DNA of 64,000 nt. Origin: Rugosimonospora africana (GTDB lineage: Bacteria > Actinomycetota > Actinomycetes > Mycobacteriales > Micromonosporaceae). Shown piece after piece: positions 1 through 9,020 of this stretch; positions within the stretch are counted from its first letter, which is position 1; every line of letters starts with the position of its first letter. A model generated the notes under the pieces. That model did not search any database. It saw only the letters and a program-made list of their open reading frames with translations, and was not told the origin of the DNA. The stretch covers positions 248,001 to 312,000 of the forward strand of contig NZ_BONZ01000013.1 in the NCBI RefSeq assembly GCF_016862975.1, in the 5' to 3' direction. Position numbers and translations under genes: made by a program.

Positions 1-107
1 CGGACGCGGCGACGGTGCCACGTCCGAATAAACGGGACAAATTAGGTTTCGATCGTGCGACTCATCCGCGGTCCGTGGGTTCCGGAAGCCGGCCGGGTGA
101 GAGAACG

Positions 108-533
108 TCATTCCGCGGCCTCGCGTCGCCGTCGAGTCGACGTGGGCGCGTTCGGGCCAGACTCGTCGAGCCCGGAACGGCCAAGCAGGTACTGCTCGAC
201 GAGATGGTTCCATCCGCAGCCGCGGCACACTTCCACCACGAACACCTGGAACTCACGGAACGTCATGGCGAGGACGGGCAGTTCGGTCTTGGACCGGGCC
301 TGTCCGGCGGACTGCTTGAGTTCGTCGCCATAGATGTAGTGGACGTGCGTCAGATTCTCCCGGCGACAGACCGGGCATCGGTCGTCGGTCAGTTCGCCGT
401 GGAAGCGAGCAGCATTTTTCAGGTATGGCGAGGCATCGCAGACCTCGTAGATGCCCACCCGCCCCGAGTGCACCTCACGCAGCAGCGCTCGCTTCTGAAG
501 CGAGTAGTCCACCACCTGCCGCTGCGTGCGCAT
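108..533 (-). CDS. DUF5318 family zinc-ribbon-like protein
   Basis: The 141-residue protein opens with MRTQRQVVDYSLQKRALL and contains CPVCRREN (about 53-60) and CRGCGWNH (about 103-110), two Cys pairs that look like a zinc ribbon. This pattern is known from the actinobacterial DUF5318 family, whose function is unknown. It lies divergent from padR and ino1, the usual neighbourhood of this family. The ATG at 533 was chosen because the conserved region starts there; a GTG two codons upstream is possible. The open frame continues far upstream across padR, but that part is antisense shadow. The C-terminal tail after residue 120 is low-complexity and Arg-rich. Family assignment is fairly sure; function is unknown. 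Confidence 0.85.
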   Translation of the reverse strand: MRTQRQVVDYSLQKRALLREVHSGRVGIYEVCDASPYLKNAARFHGELTDDRCPVCRRENLTHVHYIYGDELKQSAGQARSKTELPVLAMTFREFQVFVVEVCRGCGWNHLVEQYLLGRSGLDESGPNAPTSTRRRREAAE

Positions 534-640
534 GCGCACGAGGGTACGCGCCTCCGGCCGGACGGGCGAGTTCGTGACTGTCCGTAACGCGACCGTGTGC
601 GAAGTGGAATTGCCGGAGTCCGGGTCCGCGAGTAACGTAC

Positions 641-663
641 CGATGTATCGGTCCGATACATCG
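641..663. promoter_or_regulatory. Perfect palindrome in padR promoter, likely PadR operator
   Basis: CGATGTATCG, three bases, then CGATACATCG form a perfect 10-bp inverted repeat ending just before the padR ribosome binding site (GAGGAGG near 665-671). PadR-type repressors commonly bind ATGTAT/ATACAT dyads and repress their own genes, so autoregulation is the simple inference. It lies between divergent DUF5318 and padR and could control both. Confidence 0.75.
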
Positions 664-677
664 AGAGGAGGCCGCCG

Positions 678-1349
678 GTGCTTGATCTCGCCATTCTCGG
701 CCTCCTGCACGAGACTCCGATGCACGGATACGAGCTGCGCAAGCAGCTCGGCACCAAGCTCGGAGCGATTCGGGCGGCGATCTCCTACGGCTCGCTCTAC
801 CCGACCCTGCGACGGCTGCAGGCCGCCGGGCTGATCACCGAGGGGGCTCCCGCCGAGCCGGTGACCGCCACCGAGGTACCGGCGCTGACCACCCGCCGCG
901 GCCGGGTTGTTTACAAGATCACAGCCGAGGGCAAAGAGCGCTTCCAGGAGATGCTCGCCCAGGCCGGTCCGGAGACGTATGAGGACGCCGGCTTCGGCGT
1001 GCACTTCGCCTTCTTCGCCCGCACGGATCAGGACACCCGGTTGCGGATCCTGGAAGGCCGGCGGCGGCGGATCGAGGAGCGCCGGGAGGGGCTGCGCGAC
1101 GCGCTGACCCGGGCCGCCGAACGGATCGATGCGTACACCCTTGAACTGCAGCGACACGGCCTCGACGCCTGTGAGCGCGAGGTTCGCTGGCTGGAGGAGC
1201 TGATCGCTACAGAGCGCTCCGGCGGCCAACCCGGTCAGAACAGTCGGGCAACGCAGCCCGCTGGGCCGGGCGAGTCCAACACAACACCGCCTCCGCCTGG
1301 ATCATCCAGACATCTGCCGGAGCGGACCGAAGATGAAGAAGGAGGCTGA
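678..1349 (+). CDS. PadR family transcriptional regulator
   Basis: This 223-residue protein begins [20 protein letters not shown], the N-terminal winged helix-turn-helix signature of PadR regulators. The wing ([17 protein letters not shown]) follows at about 75-95. The C-terminal half has a charged helical region (about 115-180) typical of the PadR dimerisation helix, then a disordered Pro/Thr-rich tail. It starts at a GTG preceded by GAGGAGG. The stop lies inside the Shine-Dalgarno of ino1, so the two genes are probably co-transcribed and translationally coupled. A palindrome immediately upstream suggests autorepression. The ligand is unknown; control of inositol synthesis is only suggested by position. 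Confidence 0.9.
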   Translation: MLDLAILGLLHETPMHGYELRKQLGTKLGAIRAAISYGSLYPTLRRLQAAGLITEGAPAEPVTATEVPALTTRRGRVVYKITAEGKERFQEMLAQAGPETYEDAGFGVHFAFFARTDQDTRLRILEGRRRRIEERREGLRDALTRAAERIDAYTLELQRHGLDACEREVRWLEELIATERSGGQPGQNSRATQPAGPGESNTTPPPPGSSRHLPERTEDEEGG

Positions 1350-1353
1350 TCAG

Positions 1354-2433
1354 ATGGGTTCGATCCGCGTGGCCATCGTCGGCGTCGGAAACTGTGCGTC
1401 ATCCCTGCTCCAAGGGGTGGAGTACTACCGCAACGCCGATCCGAGCGAGCGCGTCCCGGGTCTCATGCACGTCAACTTCGGCGGCTACCACGTCTCCGAC
1501 GTGGAGTTCGTCGCGGCGTTCGACGTGGATGCCAAGAAGGTGGGGCAGGACCTGGCCGAGGCGATCGTCGCCAGCGAGAACAACACCATCAAGATCTGCG
1601 ACGTACCGCCGACCGGGGTGCTGGTCCAGCGTGGGCCGACGTACGACGGCCTGGGCAAGTACTACCGCGAGACGGTGACCGAGTCCGACGAGCAGCCGGT
1701 CGACGTGGTGCAGGCGCTCCGCGACGCCCGGGTCGACGTGGTCGTGTCCTACCTCCCGGTCGGTTCCGAGGAGGCGGACAAGTTCTACGCGCAGGCCGCG
1801 ATCGACGCCGGCTGCGGCTTCGTCAACGCGCTGCCGGTCTTCATCGCGTCCGATCCCGCGTGGGCGGCCAAGTTCGAGGCGGCCGGCCTGCCGATCGTCG
1901 GCGACGACATCAAGAGCCAGGTCGGGGCGACGATCATCCACCGCTCTCTGGCGAAGCTGTTCGAGGACCGCGGTGTCGAGCTGCAGCGCACCTACCAGCT
2001 CAACTTCGGCGGCAACATGGACTTCATGAACATGCTGGAGCGTGATCGGCTGGAGTCCAAGAAGATCTCGAAGACCCAGTCGGTCACCTCGCAGATCCCG
2101 CACGAGATGGAGAAGGCGAACGTCCACATCGGACCGTCTGACCACGTGCCGTGGCTGCTCGACCGCAAGTGGGCGCACATCCGGCTGGAGGGCAGGGCGT
2201 TCGGCGACGTACCGCTGAACGTAGACCTCAAGCTGGAGGTGTGGGACTCGCCGAACTCGGCCGGCATCATCATCGACGCGCTGCGGGCCTGCAAGATCGC
2301 TATGGACCGGAAGATCGGCGGCCCGATCATCTCCGCGGCCAGCTACTTCATGAAGTCCCCGCCGGTCCAGTACGCGGACCCGGACGCCCGGGAGGCCGTG
2401 GAGAAGTTCATCCGTGGCGAGGTCGAGCGCTAG
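1354..2433 (+). CDS. ino1: Inositol-3-phosphate synthase
   Basis: The enzyme converts glucose 6-phosphate to 1D-myo-inositol 3-phosphate with NAD, feeding phosphatidylinositol and mycothiol synthesis in actinobacteria. The 359 residues start [19 protein letters not shown], a Rossmann NAD-binding loop, and include INFGGN-like ([11 protein letters not shown]) and [12 protein letters not shown] segments typical of the short bacterial/archaeal form. The ATG at 1354 is preferred over one 21 bases earlier because AAGGAGG lies at the right distance before it. It follows padR by 4 bases. A strong hairpin follows the stop. Assignment is secure at family level. Confidence 0.95.
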   Translation: MGSIRVAIVGVGNCASSLLQGVEYYRNADPSERVPGLMHVNFGGYHVSDVEFVAAFDVDAKKVGQDLAEAIVASENNTIKICDVPPTGVLVQRGPTYDGLGKYYRETVTESDEQPVDVVQALRDARVDVVVSYLPVGSEEADKFYAQAAIDAGCGFVNALPVFIASDPAWAAKFEAAGLPIVGDDIKSQVGATIIHRSLAKLFEDRGVELQRTYQLNFGGNMDFMNMLERDRLESKKISKTQSVTSQIPHEMEKANVHIGPSDHVPWLLDRKWAHIRLEGRAFGDVPLNVDLKLEVWDSPNSAGIIIDALRACKIAMDRKIGGPIISAASYFMKSPPVQYADPDAREAVEKFIRGEVER

Positions 2434-2448
2434 TCCTCTCCGCTGCGT

Positions 2449-2487
2449 GACGCGGCGGGATCCGGGTGCACCGGGTCCCGCCGCGTC
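2449..2487 (+). terminator. Hairpin after ino1
   Basis: A perfect 12-bp stem (GACGCGGCGGGA with TCCCGCCGCGTC) encloses a 15-base loop, 15 bases after the ino1 stop. There is no clear T tract, as is common in high-GC actinobacteria. It probably ends the padR-ino1 transcript. Confidence 0.6.
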
Positions 2488-2644
2488 GTCGTGTCGGTGG
2501 GTTCCTGTCGCGATCGTTTGCCGGCCCGCGGGCGAGCCCGACGCCGTCGATTTTGGCTTATGTCCTGATACGCGGAGAAACGCCCGTCCTATTTGCGGCA
2601 TAGGTACTCTGGACCCGGCAGGCTCTGCTGTCCATAGTGAGGGA

Positions 2645-3127
2645 ATGGCCAAGGCCGATGTATTTGACAGGGTCGCCGCCGACCTCGCGGACGGCCGCAC
2701 CCAGCCCGCGATCCAGCGGCTGGGAAGCCTGGTCGCGACCCACCCGACCGACCTCGACCTGCGCCGTCGATTGGCCTCGGTGCACCGGATGACCGGCAAC
2801 CGCATCGAGGCGGGCCGCTGGAGCTACCTCTACGCCGACGCGGACCCGGAGGAGATCCAGGCGTTCGAGCGGGCATTCCCGTCCCCGGCCGTCCGGCTGC
2901 GCAAGCTGCGCTGGCCGGCGCGCAACGGGTACGCGGCGACCGAGTTCGCCCGCCGGCGCCTCACCGAACTGGCGGAGGCGGCCGCCATCACGGGCAGCCC
3001 GGACGCGCGGACGCGGATGGCTCGGGTACTGCTGCGGCGGCGCCGGTACGCGATCGGCGCCACCGTCGCGGCGCTGCCGTTCGCGGTGCTGGGTGCGGTC
3101 ACCGTGGTTCAGTGGATCGTGGGCTGA
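2645..3127 (+). CDS. DUF6584 family protein, copy 1
   Basis: This 160-residue protein begins MAKADVFDRVAADLADGR and has the pattern of the actinobacterial DUF6584 family: an N-terminal TPR-like helical repeat region (about 5-60), a central RWSYLYAD motif, and one C-terminal membrane helix (about 135-157). The ATG at 2645 follows GAGGGA. Its function is not known. It is followed by a second paralog 52 bases downstream, pointing to tandem duplication. The family name is from memory of similar proteins; the helical repeat and membrane anchor are visible directly. Confidence 0.75.
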   Translation: MAKADVFDRVAADLADGRTQPAIQRLGSLVATHPTDLDLRRRLASVHRMTGNRIEAGRWSYLYADADPEEIQAFERAFPSPAVRLRKLRWPARNGYAATEFARRRLTELAEAAAITGSPDARTRMARVLLRRRRYAIGATVAALPFAVLGAVTVVQWIVG

Positions 3128-3179
3128 TCGTTACCGTCGCTACTGGCGTCCTTGGATACGGCTGTCCGACCATCGATAT

Positions 3180-3683
3180 GTGGCAAAACCCGACGTGCTT
3201 GCCCGGGTACAGAGCGACCTCGCACACGGTCGCACTCACCAGGCCACCCAGCGGTTGCGCACCTTCCTCGCCAACCAGCCGGATGACCTGGAAATCCGCC
3301 GAGCACTCGCCGCGATCTACCGGCGCACCGGCAACCTGGCGGAGGCCGGTCGCTGGTCGTACCTCACCGACGAGGTACGGCCGGAGGAGATGGCGGCGTT
3401 TGAACGGGCGAACCCGTCACCGTGGCTTCAGCTGCGACTGCTTCAGTTCACCGCCGATCCCCGGATGCTGTGCGAGGCTGCCCGGGCACGGCTGATGAGC
3501 CTCGCGGAACGGGCGCAGCGGGTCGGCCCGCCGGACATCTGGTCGGGACCGGCGTCGCTGGAGCACCCGGCCCGCCGCAGCAACACGGTGCCCTGTCTGT
3601 TCGTCATCGTCGCGCTGACGGTGTTCGCGGTGCTGGCGGTCATCGGGGTCTACCGGGCCGTGGTCTGGATCTGGCAGTTCTGA
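3180..3683 (+). CDS. DUF6584 family protein, copy 2
   Basis: This 167-residue paralog of the preceding gene shares VLARVQSDLAHGRTHQATQRL, RRTGNLAEAGRWSYL and FERxxPSPxxxLRxLxx with it. A single membrane helix lies near the C-terminus (about 140-160), followed by WIWQF. The start is taken at the GTG at 3180, which aligns with the start of copy 1; no good ribosome binding site is visible, so translation may depend on copy 1. Function is unknown. The repeat patch beginning at about 3697 lies directly downstream. Confidence 0.72.
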   Translation: MAKPDVLARVQSDLAHGRTHQATQRLRTFLANQPDDLEIRRALAAIYRRTGNLAEAGRWSYLTDEVRPEEMAAFERANPSPWLQLRLLQFTADPRMLCEAARARLMSLAERAQRVGPPDIWSGPASLEHPARRSNTVPCLFVIVALTVFAVLAVIGVYRAVVWIWQF

Positions 3684-3758
3684 GCCGACGCGAGGGCTGT
3701 AATACATAGCCTCTGTTCGCCTCTTCTACACCGGCTCGGCCAGGCCCAGGCAAAAGCC

Positions 3759-3872
3759 CAGGCTGTAATACGCGGCCTGTGCTCGCCTCTACCAAAGAGC
3801 GGCTCCGGCTCCGCTCAGGCTGTAACACGTGGCCTGTGCTCGCCTCCACCAAAGAGCGGCTCCGGCTTCGCT
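3759..3872. repeat. Two 57-bp tandem repeats abutting the ogt stop
   Basis: Two adjacent 57-bp units (3759-3815 and 3816-3872) differ at only four or so positions. Each carries GCCTGTGCTCGCCTC and AGAGCGGCTCCGGCT. A degenerate third copy precedes them (about 3697-3750). The second unit ends at the stop codon of ogt on the opposite strand. Related words occur at 10570-10655. This looks like a short dispersed intergenic repeat, not a coding sequence. Confidence 0.8.
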
Positions 3873-4351
3873 CAGGCGAAATCGCGCTCGATCCGCACCC
3901 GCGCCTCCAACTCCAGCAGGAACCGCTTGCGCGGCAGGCCGCCGCCGAACCCGACCAGCTTGCCGCCCGCTCCGACGACACGGTGGCAGGGGACCACGAC
4001 CGGCAGCGGATTGTGGTTGCACGCCGTGCCGACCGCCCGGGCCGCGTCGGGTTCGCCGACGTCGGCAGCGATCTGCCCGTACGTGCGCATCTGCGCGTAC
4101 GGGATGGCGGCGATCGCCCGCCACACCGCCCGCTCGAAGGCGGAGCCCTCGTTGACCGACAGCGGCAGGTCGAACTCGGTCAACGCGCCGGAGAAATACC
4201 TGCCCAGCTGGTCGGCGGCGTCGTCGAACAGGGGATCCGCAGCGGGGGTCCGGGTCGGCGGCGCGCCACCGAACTGGACCCGGCAGATCCCGGTGCCGTC
4301 CACGGCGATGCCGAGGCCCCCGATCGGCGTGCTCAACTCCTGCCAGCGCAT
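3872..4351 (-). CDS. ogt: Methylated-DNA--[protein]-cysteine S-methyltransferase
   Basis: This suicide repair protein transfers alkyl groups from O6-alkylguanine to its own cysteine. The active-site motif PCHRVVG is seen (about residues 120-126), preceded by the recognition helix region RTYGQIAADVGEPDAARAVG and the asparagine hinge AVGTACNHNP. The length of 159 residues is normal for the family, with a short N-terminal domain. It starts at the ATG at 4351. It stands alone on the minus strand between a repeat patch and the NfeD gene. Its last codons touch a tandem repeat unit, so the C-terminus may vary between relatives. Confidence 0.95.
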   Translation of the reverse strand: MRWQELSTPIGGLGIAVDGTGICRVQFGGAPPTRTPAADPLFDDAADQLGRYFSGALTEFDLPLSVNEGSAFERAVWRAIAAIPYAQMRTYGQIAADVGEPDAARAVGTACNHNPLPVVVPCHRVVGAGGKLVGFGGGLPRKRFLLELEARVRIERDFA

Positions 4352-4542
4352 GTTTCCATTGTGGCTCGCGGATCTGACAGTTTCACCGGGCGGGCCAGAC
4401 GCGGTAGTCAGCCAAGGGCCCAGCCGCGAAATCGAGCCACGAAGCCCGGTTGCGAGGCCCCGCTACGCGACCCAGCCACGAACGGTACGTCCGGCGGAGC
4501 TTCGGACGTGCACGACCGGTTTACCCTCGGATCACGGACCGG

Positions 4543-5187
4543 ATGGACTCGTTGACCACCGGCCCGGGCGCGGGAGGCGCCACGGGGATGAGCGCGCTCG
4601 TCGTCACGTTCCTGATCATCGGCGGATTCGCCCTGCTCTTACTGATCCTCGCCCTCCTCGGCGGCGGTCACCTTCATGTAGGTCACCTGGGCTTCGGCCA
4701 TCTGGACGGCGGGCACCTGCACCTCGGCGACGCCGGAGGGGGCCACGGCGGCGCGGACCTGTCCCTGCCGGTCATCGCCGGGTTCCTCGGCGCGTTCGGC
4801 TTCGGCGGGGCGATCGTCGCGGCTGTACTGCCCGGGCACGGCGCCGTCACGGTACTGGCGGCGGTCGTGGTGGGGCTGCTCGCCGCCGTACCGACCGCGT
4901 GGCTGGCCGGCCGTCTGGTCCACGCCGCGATCAACATGTCCACGGACGCCACGCTGGAAAGCGACCACCTGCTGGGTGCCACCGGCGTCGTCGTCACTCC
5001 GGTTCCGTCCGCCGGGTACGGCGAGGTGCGCCTGTCCGTCGCCGGCCAGCACATGAAGTTCAACGCGCGGTGCGACCGGCCGCTGCCGCTCGGTACCCCG
5101 GTGTTCGTCATCGGGGTTCCCAGCCCGAGCAGCGTCCAGGTCGAAGAGACCCCGCCGATCACGGACGGCACCCTGTCCGCGCCCTAG
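4543..5187 (+). CDS. NfeD-like membrane protein with His-rich loop
   Basis: This 214-residue membrane protein has a first helix at about 17-39, a Gly/His-rich stretch at 40-70 with seven histidines, two further helices (about 74-95 and 98-118), and a C-terminal beta-rich domain (about 130-205) of the OB-fold type found in NfeD proteins. It is followed by a flotillin gene, the standard NfeD-flotillin pairing, in which the NfeD partner is thought to assist membrane microdomain assembly. The start at ATG 4543 is uncertain; ATG 4588 just before the first helix is the alternative. The His-rich insert is unusual and may bind metal. Confidence 0.75.
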   Translation: MDSLTTGPGAGGATGMSALVVTFLIIGGFALLLLILALLGGGHLHVGHLGFGHLDGGHLHLGDAGGGHGGADLSLPVIAGFLGAFGFGGAIVAAVLPGHGAVTVLAAVVVGLLAAVPTAWLAGRLVHAAINMSTDATLESDHLLGATGVVVTPVPSAGYGEVRLSVAGQHMKFNARCDRPLPLGTPVFVIGVPSPSSVQVEETPPITDGTLSAP

Positions 5188-5343
5188 GCATGCCCGCGTG
5201 GGCCCACTCGCGCCCGGGCATCCCCGCTACCGACGCCGGCGATGCCGAGATGCCGGATCCTCCCGGCACGCGCCGTCCCACGAATCGTCCCGCAGGCCGC
5301 CGGCCCGCCGGGAAGGTCAGTCATCGAAGCAGGAAGAAGGGAA

Positions 5344-6864
5344 ATGTCACCTCTCCTCATCGCGATCGGCGGCGCCGTGCTGCTGGTCCTGCTGATCATC
5401 ATGTTCGTCCTGTCCAGGATCAGCGTTGCCGGACCGAACGAGGCATTCATCGTGACAGGCCGGAAGGGGCGCGCGGTCCGGGCCGCGGATGGCTCCACGG
5501 TCCTCGACCTGTCCGGGCAGAAGGTGGTGATGGGCGCCGCGGTGTTCGTGATGCCCGTTGTCCAGCGCCTGTACCGGCTCTCTCTGTCCAGCCGGGAGAT
5601 CCCGGTCTCGGTCACGGCGGCGGTGAGCGCCCAGGGCATCCGCTGCGACGCCGACGCTGTCGCGATCGTGAAGGTGGGCGGCACGGCGGAGATGATCCGG
5701 CCGGCCGCGCAGCGGTTCCTGCACCAGCAGGACCGGATCGAGGGCTTCACCGGTCAGGTGCTCTCCGGCGCGCTGCGCGCCGTGGTCGGCCGGCTCACCG
5801 TGGAGGAGATCATCCGTGACCGGGCGGCGTTCTCGGCCCACGTCGCCGAGGAGGCGGAGCGGGCGCTCACACACCAGGGCCTGGTCCTCGACGCGTTCCA
5901 GCTGGAGGACATCCGGACCGCCGGCTCGTACCTGCAGGATCTCGGCCGGCCCGAGGCTGCGCGGGTACTCAAGGCCGCGGCGATCGCCGAGGCGCAGGCC
6001 CGGCAGACCGCGGAGACGGAGCGGATGAAGGCGGAGGAGGCCATCGCGTCGGCCGAGCGCAACCTGGCGCTCAAGAAGGCCGAGGTACAGGCCGAGATCG
6101 ACGCGGCGAAGGCGCGCTCCTCGGCGGCCGGCCCGCTGGCCGAGGCGGAACGCCAGCAGGCGATCCTCTCCGAGCAGCAGAAGGTCGCCGAGCGCAACGC
6201 CGAGCTCAAGGAGCGGCAGCTGGACACCGAGGTCCGCAAGCCGGCCGACGCCGCCCGGTACAAGACGGAGCAGGACGCTGAGGCGGCGCGCAACGCGGCG
6301 GTGCTGAGGGCGGACGCGGAGCGGCAGGCCACCATCGCGGCGGCGCAGGCGCAGGCGGAGCAGGACCGGCTGGTGGGTGAGGGCGAGCGTGCCCGGCGCG
6401 CCGCGCTGGCCGAGGCGGCCGCGATCGAGGGTGCCAAGCAGGGTGAGGCCGAGCAGCGGCGCCGCACGGCGATCGCCGACGCGGTCGAACGGGAAGGCAC
6501 CGCGGAGGCGTCCGCCATCCAGGCCCGGGGCCGGGCGGAAGCCGAGGCGATGCAGGCCAAGGCGGAGGCGTTCGAGCAGTACGGCGAGGCAGCGGTACTG
6601 GACCTGCTGGTCCGGATCCTGCCGCAGGTGGTCTCGGCGGCCTCGGCACCGATGAGCGCCATCGACAAGATGACGGTCATCTCCGCCGACGGTGCCTCGT
6701 CGCTGACCCGGTCGGTGGCCGCGAACGTGGCGCAGGGGCTCCAGCTGGGTACCGACCTGACCGGCGTGGACCTGGGCGCGCTGCTGGCCAAGCTCGGCGG
6801 CAAGGTCGCCGGTAACGACACGGACGACGACCCCAAGGTCATCTCTCCGGCGCCGAGTCGGTAG
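5344..6864 (+). CDS. Flotillin / SPFH domain protein
   Basis: The 506-residue protein starts with a membrane-inserted segment (about 4-21), followed by a SPFH/band-7 domain (about 25-200, including GPNEAFIVTGRKG) and a long Ala/Glu/Gln-rich coiled coil (about 205-430), ending in a hydrophobic, flexible tail. Flotillins scaffold functional membrane microdomains at the cytoplasmic face and oligomerise through the coiled coil. The start at ATG 5344 follows GGAAGAAGGG. It lies 156 bases behind the NfeD-like gene, its usual partner. A strong terminator follows. Family assignment is secure; the clients of the scaffold are unknown. Confidence 0.92.
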   Translation: MSPLLIAIGGAVLLVLLIIMFVLSRISVAGPNEAFIVTGRKGRAVRAADGSTVLDLSGQKVVMGAAVFVMPVVQRLYRLSLSSREIPVSVTAAVSAQGIRCDADAVAIVKVGGTAEMIRPAAQRFLHQQDRIEGFTGQVLSGALRAVVGRLTVEEIIRDRAAFSAHVAEEAERALTHQGLVLDAFQLEDIRTAGSYLQDLGRPEAARVLKAAAIAEAQARQTAETERMKAEEAIASAERNLALKKAEVQAEIDAAKARSSAAGPLAEAERQQAILSEQQKVAERNAELKERQLDTEVRKPADAARYKTEQDAEAARNAAVLRADAERQATIAAAQAQAEQDRLVGEGERARRAALAEAAAIEGAKQGEAEQRRRTAIADAVEREGTAEASAIQARGRAEAEAMQAKAEAFEQYGEAAVLDLLVRILPQVVSAASAPMSAIDKMTVISADGASSLTRSVAANVAQGLQLGTDLTGVDLGALLAKLGGKVAGNDTDDDPKVISPAPSR

Positions 6865-6871
6865 CCGGCAA

Positions 6872-6912
6872 CGCGGGTGCCGCCCGGTGCGAACCGCCGG
6901 GCGGCACCCGCG
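6872..6912 (+). terminator. Strong hairpin after flotillin
   Basis: A perfect 16-bp GC-rich stem (6872-6887 with 6897-6912) with a 9-base loop follows the flotillin stop by 7 bases. There is no T tract. It probably terminates the NfeD-flotillin transcript. Confidence 0.7.
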
Positions 6913-6976
6913 CGCTACCCGGGCGGTTCGTACTAGATCGCCCGCTTGGGGTGGATACCCCCCGTAGGCTCGATCC

Positions 6977-8281
6977 GTGCCATCGTCCGGTACCAGGGGG
7001 AACCTCCGCGCGATCATGCGCAGTCGAGGGTTCCGCCGGCTCCTGGCGGTACGGCTGATCAGCCAGCTCGGCGACGGCGCGTTCCAGGCGGCGCTGGCCG
7101 GCAGCCTGCTGTTCAATCCGCAGCAGGCGACCGACGCGCTGTCGGTGGCCAGCGGTTTCGCGGTGCTCCTGCTGCCCTATTCGGTGATCGGGCCGTACGT
7201 CGGCGTGGTACTGGATCGGTGGAGCCGCCGTACCGTGATCTTTACGGCCAACCTGATCCGCGCCGTACTCGTGCTTCCCGCCGCGCTGCTCATCTGGTGG
7301 GGGCAGGAGGACGTGCCGTACATCCTGCTCGCCCTGCTGATCATCGGGATCAACCGGCTGTTCCTCTCCGGGCTCTCCGCGTCCATGCCGCACGTGGTAC
7401 CCGAGAACCGGCTGGTCACCGCGAACGCGCTGGCCAGCACCCTGGGTACGTTGATCTACTCGCTCGGCCTCGGGCTCGCCGCGCTGGTCCTCGAGGTCAC
7501 GATGCACAAGGACTTCCACGGGTACGGGGTACTCGCGGTCGCCGGTGCCGCCGGGTACGCGGCGTCCGCCCTGCTGGCCCGGTACTCGTTCGGGTGCGAC
7601 GAACTGGGGCCGGACGACGCCTGCCGGCAGGGTACGTTCGTCCGCGCGCTGGTGGACGTCGCCACCGGTACCGTGGCCGGCCTGCGTCACCTGGCGTCGC
7701 GGCGCACCGCCGGGTACGCGATGCTGGGCCAGTCCCTGCACCGGGGCCTGTATGGCGTGCTGACCCTGGCCACCCTGCTGCTGTACCGCCACTACTTCTA
7801 CGGCGGTGACTCGGGCAAGGCGCTGGCCGGACTGGCTCAGATCGTGGTGGCGGGCGGCTTCGGCTCACTGCTCGGCGCGTTCATCACCCCGCGGGTCGTC
7901 CGGCTGATCGGCGGCCACCGGTGGATCGCCGTACTGTTCGCCGGATCCGGCATCATGGTGCTCCTCGGCCTGCCGTTCCAGCCGGCGTTGCTGGTGGTCG
8001 CGACGTTCGGCGTCAACATCGCGTCGCAGGGCACGAAGATCGTGGTGGACACCTCCCTGCAGCGCGAATGCGCGGACGAGTACCGGGGTCGGGTGTTCAG
8101 CGTCAACGACACCACGTTCAACCTGTTCTTCGTGGTCGGGCTGTTCATCGCCGCGCTGACGCTGCCCGGCAACGGGCACTCGATCCCGGCGATCGCGCTG
8201 GTGTCGGGCGGTTACCTCGCGCTGGCCGGCTGGTACGCGCTGGCCGCCATTCGGGGACCGCTGGCGGTGGCGTCGGGCTGA
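6977..8281 (+). CDS. MFS transporter
   Basis: The 434-residue integral membrane protein has about 12 predicted helices. The cytoplasmic loop VLDRWSRRTVIF (about 75-86) matches the MFS motif-A position between helices 2 and 3. The N-terminus (RSRGFRRLLAVRLISQLGDGAFQAAL) resembles the MFS_3/enterobactin-exporter-like group. The start is a GTG at 6977. It is monocistronic and converges with apbE with only six bases between stops. The substrate cannot be inferred. Confidence 0.88.
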   Translation: MPSSGTRGNLRAIMRSRGFRRLLAVRLISQLGDGAFQAALAGSLLFNPQQATDALSVASGFAVLLLPYSVIGPYVGVVLDRWSRRTVIFTANLIRAVLVLPAALLIWWGQEDVPYILLALLIIGINRLFLSGLSASMPHVVPENRLVTANALASTLGTLIYSLGLGLAALVLEVTMHKDFHGYGVLAVAGAAGYAASALLARYSFGCDELGPDDACRQGTFVRALVDVATGTVAGLRHLASRRTAGYAMLGQSLHRGLYGVLTLATLLLYRHYFYGGDSGKALAGLAQIVVAGGFGSLLGAFITPRVVRLIGGHRWIAVLFAGSGIMVLLGLPFQPALLVVATFGVNIASQGTKIVVDTSLQRECADEYRGRVFSVNDTTFNLFFVVGLFIAALTLPGNGHSIPAIALVSGGYLALAGWYALAAIRGPLAVASG

Positions 8282-8287
8282 TCGGAG

Positions 8288-9013
8288 TCATGGGACCACC
8301 GGCAGATCGGGAGACCGGTACGCCCGGCCGTCGGAGGTGATCGCCGCGCTCCCGTACCCGTCGAGCCGGGCCAGCCAGGTCAGCCCGGCCTCGCCCATCG
8401 CCATGGCGGCCGTCGCGTAGGCGTCGGCGGTACCCAGGTCCGGCCCGACGACGGTGACCGAGGCCAGTGCGGTCGCCGGTCGGCCGGTACGCGGATCGAT
8501 GATGTGATCGCCCCGCGCGTACCGGCCGGAGGTCGCCACCGCCAGGTCGGTCACCTCCAGTACCCAGGCCACCCGGTCGGGCTCGAACGGATGCTGAATG
8601 CCGACCCGCCAGCCGCGGTCCTCGGCCCGGCCCCGGGCGCACAGGTCACCCCCGGCGTTCAGGAAGTGATCGGTAGCGCCCGCGGCGACCAGGCGGTCAG
8701 AGGCCACCTGCACGGCCCAGCCCTTCACGTACCCGGACGGGTCGAGCCGGCCGGTCGCGTACACGTCGAAGTACCCGTCGGTCTCCCGCCACAGCTCGGC
8801 ACACCGCTCGAGTACGGCGGCCAGCTCCGGTCCGGGCGAGCGGAGGGCGGCACGGTTCAGCCGGGACACCTCGCTGTCCTCCCGGTACGTGCTGAACACC
8901 GCGTCCACCTGCCGCAGCCAGTCGAACGCCTGGTCGGCCAGCGCGCCGGCCTCGGGCAGGTCGGGCAGCTGGAGGCTGACCGGCATGCCCATGACCTGCT
9001 CGACCCGGCGCAC
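8288..9013 (-). CDS. apbE: FAD:protein FMN transferase
   Basis: ApbE enzymes attach FMN covalently to threonine in target flavoproteins using FAD and Mg2+. The 241 residues contain RRVEQVMGMPVSL at the N-terminus, LNAGGDLCARG, HIIDPRTGRPA (the DPxTGxP element) and DAYATAAMAMG, the expected order of ApbE motifs. No lipobox or signal peptide is present, so it is likely cytoplasmic. The start is a GTG at 9013, just 7 bases after the cca stop, suggesting an operon with cca. No obvious target flavoprotein is encoded nearby. Confidence 0.92.
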   Translation of the reverse strand: MRRVEQVMGMPVSLQLPDLPEAGALADQAFDWLRQVDAVFSTYREDSEVSRLNRAALRSPGPELAAVLERCAELWRETDGYFDVYATGRLDPSGYVKGWAVQVASDRLVAAGATDHFLNAGGDLCARGRAEDRGWRVGIQHPFEPDRVAWVLEVTDLAVATSGRYARGDHIIDPRTGRPATALASVTVVGPDLGTADAYATAAMAMGEAGLTWLARLDGYGSAAITSDGRAYRSPDLPVVP

Positions 9014-9020
9014 GGTCGGA

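Noticed and set aside
1-107. Left-edge sequence
   Set aside because: Too short to hold a recognisable gene; only the downstream flank of the DUF5318 gene is visible.
3697-3872. Repeat patch considered as a CRISPR array
   Set aside because: Units are contiguous without unique spacers and no cas gene is present.
5347-7116. Long minus-strand frame of 589 codons opposite flotillin
   Set aside because: Antisense shadow of a clear flotillin gene caused by high-GC codon bias; no family motif.
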